In this document: positions 6,513-10,974 of the stretch, one piece after another | How positions within the stretch are numbered: position 1 is the stretch's first letter | Layout: every line of letters begins with the position of its first letter | Assembly (NCBI GenBank): GCA_020216625.1 | Contig: JAIUYB010000038.1 | Span: 1-10,974 of the forward strand | Direction of reading: 5' to 3' | DNA: 10,974 bases | From: Desulfarculus sp. | Lineage (GTDB): Bacteria > Desulfobacterota > Desulfarculia > Desulfarculales > Desulfarculaceae | The notes under the pieces: model-generated | The model's database searches: none | Seen by the model: the letters and a program-made list of their open reading frames with translations, nothing else | Told to the model about the DNA's origin: nothing | Made by a program: the position numbers and the translations under genes

Positions 6513-9170
6513 ATGAACTATCCGGTCTGGGAACTCCATGCCTGGGGCGGCGGCTGGCTGATCGCCCTGATCGCGGTGGTTCATGTCTACGTGGCTCACT
6601 TCGCGGTGGGCGGCGGCCTGTTCCTGGTTCTGACCGAGACCATGGCGCGGCGAACCAACGACCCGGCGGTGCTGGATTACACCCGCCGCCACACCAAGTT
6701 CTTCTTGCTCTTGACCATGGTCTTCGGCGGGTTGACCGGAGTGGGCATCTGGCTGGTGATTTCGGTGCTGCATCCGTCGGCCACCTCGATCCTGATTCAC
6801 GACTTCGTCTTCGCCTGGGCCACGGAGTGGGTCTTCTTCCTGGTGGAGATCGTCAGCCTGTTCGTCTACTACTACACCTTCGGAAAGATGGCGCCCGGCA
6901 AGCACCTGCTGGTGGGGTGGATCTACGCCGTCGCGGCCTGGCTATCTTTGTTTTTGGTCAATGGCATCATCAGCTTCATGCTGACTCCCGGTGGATGGCT
7001 GACCGGCGGCGATTTCTGGCGGGGCTTCCTCAACCCCTCGCTGGCCCCCTCCACCGCGTTCCGGACCTTCCTGGCCCTGGTCCTGGCCGGCGTCTATGGA
7101 TTTCTGACCGCTGTTCGCATAAAGGAACCAGGCCTACGCACCAAGATGGTGCGTTGGTGCGCGGCCTGGCTGCTGCTTCCGTTCCTGTTGATGCTGGCCG
7201 CGGGCTGGTGGAGTCTGGCGGTGCTGCCGGAGCCGGTGCGAGCCATGCTCCTGGGAGCCAATCCGGAGATGATCGCGGTGGGGCGAGTGGGCGTCTGGCT
7301 GGCGGCGGCCCTGTTCTTGGGCGGCCTGCTGATGGTGCTGCGCTTGCCCCGCACCGCCAGCGTCCCTCTGGCGGCCTTGCTCCTGGTCATCGGCTTGTTC
7401 TACATGGGCTCTTTCGAGTGGGCCCGCGAGGCCGGCCGCCGGCCCTTCATCATCCATGGCCACATGTACTCCAACAGCCTGCTGCTCTCCCAGATGCCCG
7501 AAGCCCAGGCCCAAGGAGTGCTGAAACTGGCCCGTTGGAGCCGGAACAAAGAGATCACGCCGGAAAACCGTCAAGAAGCCGGGCGCGAGCTGTACAACCT
7601 GCTCTGTTCCTCTTGCCACTCGGTGGGTGGGCCGATGCACGACATCCTGCCCCTGACCGTCAAGTACGGCGGCTTCGGATTGGATTCGCAACTGGACGGC
7701 ATGGGCAAGCTGTTGGGCTACATGCCGCCCTTTGCCGGCAACCGGACCGAGCGCCAGGCCCTGGCCGACTACATCGTGCGAAATCTGCATGGCAAGCGGG
7801 ATGAGCCGGCGGCCGAGTTCAAGGGCAAGCAATTGCCCCTGGAGATACCGCCCTTCGACGCGGAGAAGGACCAATACGTCCTGCTGTGCTGGAACGACCT
7901 GGGCATGCATTGCCTGACCGACGGCGATCAGCAACTGCTGATCCTGCCTCCGGCCAACACCCTCCAGGCCCAGCTCATCAAGCGTGGCGAAACCCCGGCG
8001 CTGATCAGCCAGGGGGTGGAAATCAGCTACGCGGTGGAGCCGGGACATTCCGACCCGGCCCAACACCTGCCCTTCTGGCGATACGCCAAGGCCATTTTCG
8101 GCCAGGAACTGCCGCCCGGGGTAGGGTTGGCAGGCAAGGGCCTGGGCGGAAGCATGGATTATGATGACAAGCTAGGGGTTTACGAGGCCAAGTTCATCCC
8201 GGTCTCGCCCTATCCCGACGCCGGCGGCTTCAACCCCTATCCGCTGTTCACCATCGAGGCCAAAGATAAACAGACCGGCCGAGTGCTGGCCCGGACCCAG
8301 GCCGTGGCCCCGGTTTCCAGCGAAATCGGCTGCCGCAACTGTCACGGCGGGGGCTGGCGGGTGGATGGCGTCGCCGGCCTGGCGCCGCCCACCGGCGAGG
8401 ACATCCTGGCCACCCACGACCGCATCAACCGCACCGATTTCAAGCGCCAGGTGGCGGCGGGCAAGCCGGTCTTTTGCGCCTCCTGTCACGCCGACCCGGC
8501 CCTGGGCGCGGCTGGCGATGGCAAGCGGTTGAGCTTTTCCGCCGCCATGCACGGCTGGCACGCCAACTACCTACTCCAGCGCGGGGCCGAGGCCTGCCAG
8601 GCCTGCCACCCCGATTCGCCCGGAGGCCCCACGCGCTGCCTTCGCGGACTGCATGTGCAGATGGGTCAGGACTGCACCAACTGCCATGGCTTCCTGGAGG
8701 ATCACGCCCTGGGCCTGCTCAAGGGCGAACAAGTGGCGGGCAAGCCCCAGGCGGCCGAGCTGATGCGTCACTTGCAACCACGTAGCGTGGCCGCCCAAGC
8801 CGAGGTCAAACCACGCGCGCCTTGGGTCAACCAGCCGGATTGCCTGAATTGCCACCGGGAGTTCGCCGCCCCAGAGGCCGGGGCCAGTGGCTTCAACCGC
8901 TGGACCAAGGGCGCGGAGGATCTCTACCGGATGCGGGGCGACGAGGCCGGGGTGAAGTGCCCCGCCTGTCACGGAAGCCCCCACGCCCTGTATCCGGCCC
9001 AAAACCCCTATGGCCGCGACCGGGACGTGATTCAACCGCGTCAATATCAGGGCAACGCCTTGCCCCTGGGGGCCAATAAAAACTGCAAGGTCTGCCACAC
9101 GGTGGATATGGACAGCGAGATGCACCATCCCAACAGCCTGCGCATGGTGCGCAGCTTGTCCACCGACTAA
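6513..9170 (+). CDS. Fusion protein: CydA-like 8-TM domain + cytochrome c + multiheme c region (8 CXXCH)
   Basis: The protein has 885 residues; its ATG follows AAAGGAG and lies 3 nt after the previous stop. Residues 1-320 form about eight helices with bd-oxidase features: H24 (and H29) in helix 1, E105 and E112 in WATEWVFFLVE (like CydA E99/E107), and EAGRRPF starting at E306 (like E-x-GRQPW). The long Q-loop is missing, and no His is visible at the b558 position of helix 5. Residues about 345-430 form a mono-heme cytochrome c domain (CSSCH 365-369; YMPPFAG supplies a likely Met ligand). Residues 440-600 contain the non-heme motif CWNDLGMHC (C459, C467). The C-terminus has CXXCH at 607, 655, 695, 721, 777, 816 and 858. 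An even helix count puts both ends on the same side, presumably the periplasm, where c-hemes are attached. Likely role: quinol-linked electron transfer to or from a periplasmic heme chain. The terminal donor or acceptor (oxygen, metal, another cytochrome) is unknown. Confidence 0.85.
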   Translation: MNYPVWELHAWGGGWLIALIAVVHVYVAHFAVGGGLFLVLTETMARRTNDPAVLDYTRRHTKFFLLLTMVFGGLTGVGIWLVISVLHPSATSILIHDFVFAWATEWVFFLVEIVSLFVYYYTFGKMAPGKHLLVGWIYAVAAWLSLFLVNGIISFMLTPGGWLTGGDFWRGFLNPSLAPSTAFRTFLALVLAGVYGFLTAVRIKEPGLRTKMVRWCAAWLLLPFLLMLAAGWWSLAVLPEPVRAMLLGANPEMIAVGRVGVWLAAALFLGGLLMVLRLPRTASVPLAALLLVIGLFYMGSFEWAREAGRRPFIIHGHMYSNSLLLSQMPEAQAQGVLKLARWSRNKEITPENRQEAGRELYNLLCSSCHSVGGPMHDILPLTVKYGGFGLDSQLDGMGKLLGYMPPFAGNRTERQALADYIVRNLHGKRDEPAAEFKGKQLPLEIPPFDAEKDQYVLLCWNDLGMHCLTDGDQQLLILPPANTLQAQLIKRGETPALISQGVEISYAVEPGHSDPAQHLPFWRYAKAIFGQELPPGVGLAGKGLGGSMDYDDKLGVYEAKFIPVSPYPDAGGFNPYPLFTIEAKDKQTGRVLARTQAVAPVSSEIGCRNCHGGGWRVDGVAGLAPPTGEDILATHDRINRTDFKRQVAAGKPVFCASCHADPALGAAGDGKRLSFSAAMHGWHANYLLQRGAEACQACHPDSPGGPTRCLRGLHVQMGQDCTNCHGFLEDHALGLLKGEQVAGKPQAAELMRHLQPRSVAAQAEVKPRAPWVNQPDCLNCHREFAAPEAGASGFNRWTKGAEDLYRMRGDEAGVKCPACHGSPHALYPAQNPYGRDRDVIQPRQYQGNALPLGANKNCKVCHTVDMDSEMHHPNSLRMVRSLSTD

Positions 9171-9172
9171 AC

Positions 9173-9188
9173 CCGGCGCCCCCGCCGG
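9173..9188 (+). repeat. GC-only hairpin just after the multiheme gene
   Basis: CCGGCG and CGCCGG form a perfect 6-bp stem with a CCCC loop, starting 3 nt after the stop codon. An overlapping alternative stem (CCCGC/GCGGG, 9181-9196) is followed by AAAA, not a T-run. It may protect the 3' end of the mRNA; evidence for termination is weak. Confidence 0.3.
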
Positions 9189-9283
9189 CCTGCGGGAAAA
9201 TACCGGTCAGGCTGTGGCCCAGCGGCGCGTTGGTGGTCAATCCATTGCGGTTCCAACGCCTGGTTTCTGGCTCTTTGTAGTTT

Positions 9284-9313
9284 TGCCTGGAATTTTGGTT
9301 CAGGCATATATTT
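9284..9313 (+). terminator. Possible intrinsic terminator of the bd-like/multiheme operon
   Basis: TGCCTGGA (9284-9291) pairs with TTCAGGCA (9299-9306), an 8-bp stem with one G-U pair and a 7-nt loop, followed by TATATTT. It lies about 113 nt past the stop of the multiheme gene. The U-rich tail is short and interrupted, so termination is only plausible. On the minus strand the same hairpin is followed by A-rich sequence, so it would work only for the plus-strand operon. Confidence 0.38.
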
Positions 9314-9315
9314 GG

Positions 9316-9340
9316 TCGGCGGAGGCGGCAAGGCCGCCGA
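9316..9340. repeat. Two mutually exclusive GC hairpins in the 9171-9467 spacer
   Basis: TCGGCGG (9316-9322) can pair with CCGCCGA (9334-9340). Alternatively GGCGGC (9324-9329) can pair with GCCGCC (9333-9338) around a 3-nt loop. No T-run follows on either strand. It sits between two convergent operons and might help end MarR-operon transcription. No gene is apparent in the rest of this roughly 300-nt spacer. Confidence 0.3.
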
Positions 9341-9467
9341 ATCGAGCCAAAGAACAGGGTTGACGGGCCTTGGCCCGCACTGCTGCCTCCAACAAGGCCC
9401 ATTGGGCGCAACACGCCAAAAATGCTGATAATTAACTTGGTTGCCCCGTCAGGCCCAACGGTCCCAT

Positions 9468-9884
9468 TTAGAAGCTATGGTTGAGCTTGGGGATGATGGC
9501 CAACAACGCGCTCAGCTCCTCGGGCTCCAGGGCGTTGGCCAGCTCCTGGGTGAGCTGGCGATGCAACTGATGGTGCTCCACAAAGTATTTCTCGCCCTCC
9601 GGGGTGAGGGCCACCCTGATGGAGCGGCGGTCCTCCGGGTTGGGTTGGCGCGCCACCAGTCCCGCCCGCGCCAGGCGGTCCACCATCACCGTCAGGGCCC
9701 CGGTGGTGATGCCCATCTTCTCGGCCAGTTCCTTCATGCGCAGTTGGCCGGCCGCGCCCAGGATCTCCAGGGTGTGCATCTGGGGCAGGGTGAGGCCTGT
9801 CTCTTTGACCACCCCCAGTTCCCAGGAGGAGAACCGCTCGTAGAATTCCACCAATAATCCAGCCAGGCGTTCAATCTGGTCCAT
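9468..9884 (-). CDS. MarR-family transcriptional regulator
   Basis: The protein has 138 residues, the usual MarR length. LTLPQMHTLEILGAAGQLRMKELAEKMGITTGALTVMVDRLARAGLVAR forms the winged helix-turn-helix recognition region, and the wing has the family's DRRSIRVALTPEG signature (about residues 86-98). Terminal helices would form the dimer interface. I chose ATG at 9884 because AGGGAG lies 8 nt upstream; the in-frame GTG at 9893 overlaps that site. It starts 12 nt after the stop of the metal P-type ATPase gene, so the two are very likely co-transcribed. This suggests it senses metal or redox/organic stress linked to the pump, though typical MarR ligands are aromatic compounds or oxidants. No cysteines are present in the translation, which argues against a thiol-based redox switch. 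Effector and operator are not visible; the operon promoter lies outside the window. Confidence 0.93.
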   Translation of the reverse strand: MDQIERLAGLLVEFYERFSSWELGVVKETGLTLPQMHTLEILGAAGQLRMKELAEKMGITTGALTVMVDRLARAGLVARQPNPEDRRSIRVALTPEGEKYFVEHHQLHRQLTQELANALEPEELSALLAIIPKLNHSF

Positions 9885-9896
9885 ACCCACCACTCC

Positions 9897-10940
9897 CTAG
9901 GTTCCGGCGATCGCGTCAGGGGGACGGTCACGGAACAGGATCAGGCTGGCCGAGGTCAGCACCACGATGATGGAGCCCGCGTTGTGGAAGACGGAGGCCG
10001 CGATGGGGCTGAGCAGGCCATAAGCCCCGCCTAGAATGGCCACGGTGTTGAACATTAGCCCCAGGCCGATATTCAGCCGGATCAGGGCCAGCATCCGGCG
10101 AGCCAGGCGGATCAAGAGGGGCAGCTTGGCCACCTCGTCGTGAACCAGGGCGATGTCGGCCGTCTCCAGGGCCACGTCGGTGCCGGCCGCGCCCATGGCC
10201 ACCCCCAGGTTGGCCCGGGCCAGGGCCGGGGCGTCGTTGACCCCGTCGCCCACGAAGAGAACCCGCCGGCCTTGGGCTTGCAACTCCCGGATGATCTGGA
10301 GCTTGTCCTGGGGCTTGAGCCCGGACCAGACATCGGAGACGCCGATGGCCGAGGCGATACGGCGCACCGCCTGGTCGTGGTCGCCGGAAAGGATACCCAT
10401 GCTGGCGATGCCCAGGCTTTTGAGGTCCGCCACCGCCTGGCGGGCGCTGGACCGCAGCGTGTCGCTGACCCCCAGGATGCCGATGGGCTGCTGGTCTCGA
10501 TAGACCACCAGGGGGGTCACTCCCTTTTGCTTCATGTCGGCCAGGCTGGCCCGCATTGGCCCGGGCAGAGCCGCCTCGCCTAGACCGAGATAGGCGCTGC
10601 CTACCTCGATGACGCTGCCGTCCAGCAAGGCCCGCACCCCCAAACCGATCTCGCTCAGCACGTTCTCGGCCCGGGCCACGCTGATCCGGGCGTAGTGGGC
10701 GGCCTTCATCACCGCCCGCGCCAGAGGGTGGTTGCAGTTCTGCTCAGCCCCGGCGGCGCAGGCGATGATCTCCTCTGGGTTTAGGCCGTCGGCGGTGATG
10801 ACCTCCTCCACCCGGGGTTCGCCCAGGGTGAGGGTGCCGGTCTTGTCGAAAAGGACGGCATCGGTCCGGGCCGCCTCTTCCAAGTAGCGTCCGCCCTTGA
10901 CTAAAATTCCAGCTCTGGCCGCGCGGGCCACGGCGGCCAC
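9897..10940 (-). CDS. Heavy-metal translocating P1B-type ATPase, C-terminal part only
   Basis: 347 trustworthy residues are visible; whole proteins of this family have about 600-830. In order they show ARAGILVKGGRYLEE leading to the phosphorylation motif DKTGTLT (10827-10847), the P1B nucleotide-domain HP motif in NCNHPLARAV, a GLGVRAL loop, LSGDHDQAV, GDGVNDAPALA (hinge), and two final membrane helices ending in SPIAASVFHNAGSIIVVLTSASLILF. This is an inner-membrane pump that exports or loads transition metals using ATP. The metal-selecting CPx helix and N-terminal metal-binding domain lie outside the window. The HN-x-GS pattern in the last helix differs from the usual Cu (P1B-1) and Zn/Cd (P1B-2) signatures, so metal specificity is left open. 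Beyond 10940 the frame enters the inverted copy at the window edge, where an in-frame TAG (10968-10970) appears. A TTG 'start' at 10958 is therefore spurious. A marR gene follows 12 nt downstream. Confidence 0.9.
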   Translation of the reverse strand: MAAVARAARAGILVKGGRYLEEAARTDAVLFDKTGTLTLGEPRVEEVITADGLNPEEIIACAAGAEQNCNHPLARAVMKAAHYARISVARAENVLSEIGLGVRALLDGSVIEVGSAYLGLGEAALPGPMRASLADMKQKGVTPLVVYRDQQPIGILGVSDTLRSSARQAVADLKSLGIASMGILSGDHDQAVRRIASAIGVSDVWSGLKPQDKLQIIRELQAQGRRVLFVGDGVNDAPALARANLGVAMGAAGTDVALETADIALVHDEVAKLPLLIRLARRMLALIRLNIGLGLMFNTVAILGGAYGLLSPIAASVFHNAGSIIVVLTSASLILFRDRPPDAIAGT

Positions 10941-10974
10941 AGCTGGAATTTTAGTCAAGGGCGGACGCTACTTG
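10881..10974. repeat. Perfect 34-bp inverted repeat at window end (likely assembly or amplification fold-back)
   Basis: Arm 10881-10914 and arm 10941-10974 are exact reverse complements over 34 bp, separated by 26 nt; inside, TGGCC/GGCCA adds 5 bp after a C/C mismatch. The left arm encodes the conserved GILVKGG segment of the ATPase, and the right arm ends on the last base of the window. A conserved coding segment copied in inverted form exactly to a sequence end is the pattern of a chimeric fold-back at a contig terminus, more than of a natural element. A true arm could be longer, since the sequence stops inside it. Confidence 0.93.

Noticed and set aside
5828..7804. Long (658-codon) plus-strand open frame across both bd-like genes
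   Set aside because: It is a frame shadow in high-GC DNA. The two real genes have membrane helices, heme motifs and ribosome sites in a different frame.
9427..9434. GATAATTA shared with the palindrome at 5308
   Set aside because: Only 8 AT-rich bases match, with no symmetry at the second site; chance is sufficient.
10956..10958. TTG as the start codon of the P-type ATPase (353-residue protein)
   Set aside because: It lies in the inverted copy at the window end. The residues before AVAAVARAARAG are not family sequence, and a half-length ATPase lacking its CPx helix would not be functional.

Overview
This window looks like GC-rich chromosomal DNA from an anaerobic or microaerophilic bacterium. 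I infer a Desulfobacterota/deltaproteobacterial-type host. The basis is a flavoredoxin-like FMN protein of the kind known from sulfate reducers, a large multiheme c-type cytochrome fused to a membrane quinol-oxidase-like domain, and strong GGAGG-type ribosome binding sites with very tight gene packing. This placement rests on protein resemblance only.

Layout. (1) Positions 1-4416 hold a compact minus-strand operon. It has a promoter with an overlapping palindromic operator (4367-4416), then a TetR/AcrR regulator, a thiamine-diphosphate (ThDP) enzyme of the acetolactate synthase superfamily, a bile acid:sodium symporter (BASS) family transporter, and an NAD(P)-dependent extended short-chain dehydrogenase/epimerase that runs off the left edge. 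The junctions are 1 nt, 1 nt and a 4-nt ATGA overlap, so the genes are probably translationally coupled. A reasonable inference is a self-regulated cassette for uptake and conversion of a small organic (2-oxo?) acid. (2) Positions 4617-5183 hold a lone minus-strand flavoredoxin-like flavin reductase, followed by a hairpin. (3) The divergent intergenic region 5184-5435 contains several small palindromes. (4) Positions 5436-9170 hold a plus-strand two-gene operon, which is the most interesting part of the window. A 9-TM cytochrome-bd-superfamily subunit is followed 3 nt later by an 885-residue fusion of an 8-TM CydA-like domain, a mono-heme cytochrome c domain and a C-terminal region with seven more CXXCH motifs (eight c-hemes in total). 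The pair looks like a membrane quinol-linked redox complex with its own periplasmic heme wire. (5) Positions 9171-9467 are non-coding with hairpins, one of them a plausible terminator. (6) Positions 9468-10940 hold a minus-strand pair: the C-terminal part of a heavy-metal P-type ATPase and, 12 nt downstream, a MarR-family regulator.

The right edge needs caution. The last 34 bases are an exact inverted copy of 10881-10914, inside the ATPase gene, and they end on the last base of the window. This is most simply an assembly or amplification fold-back at a contig end, so the ATPase reading frame beyond about 10940 should not be trusted.
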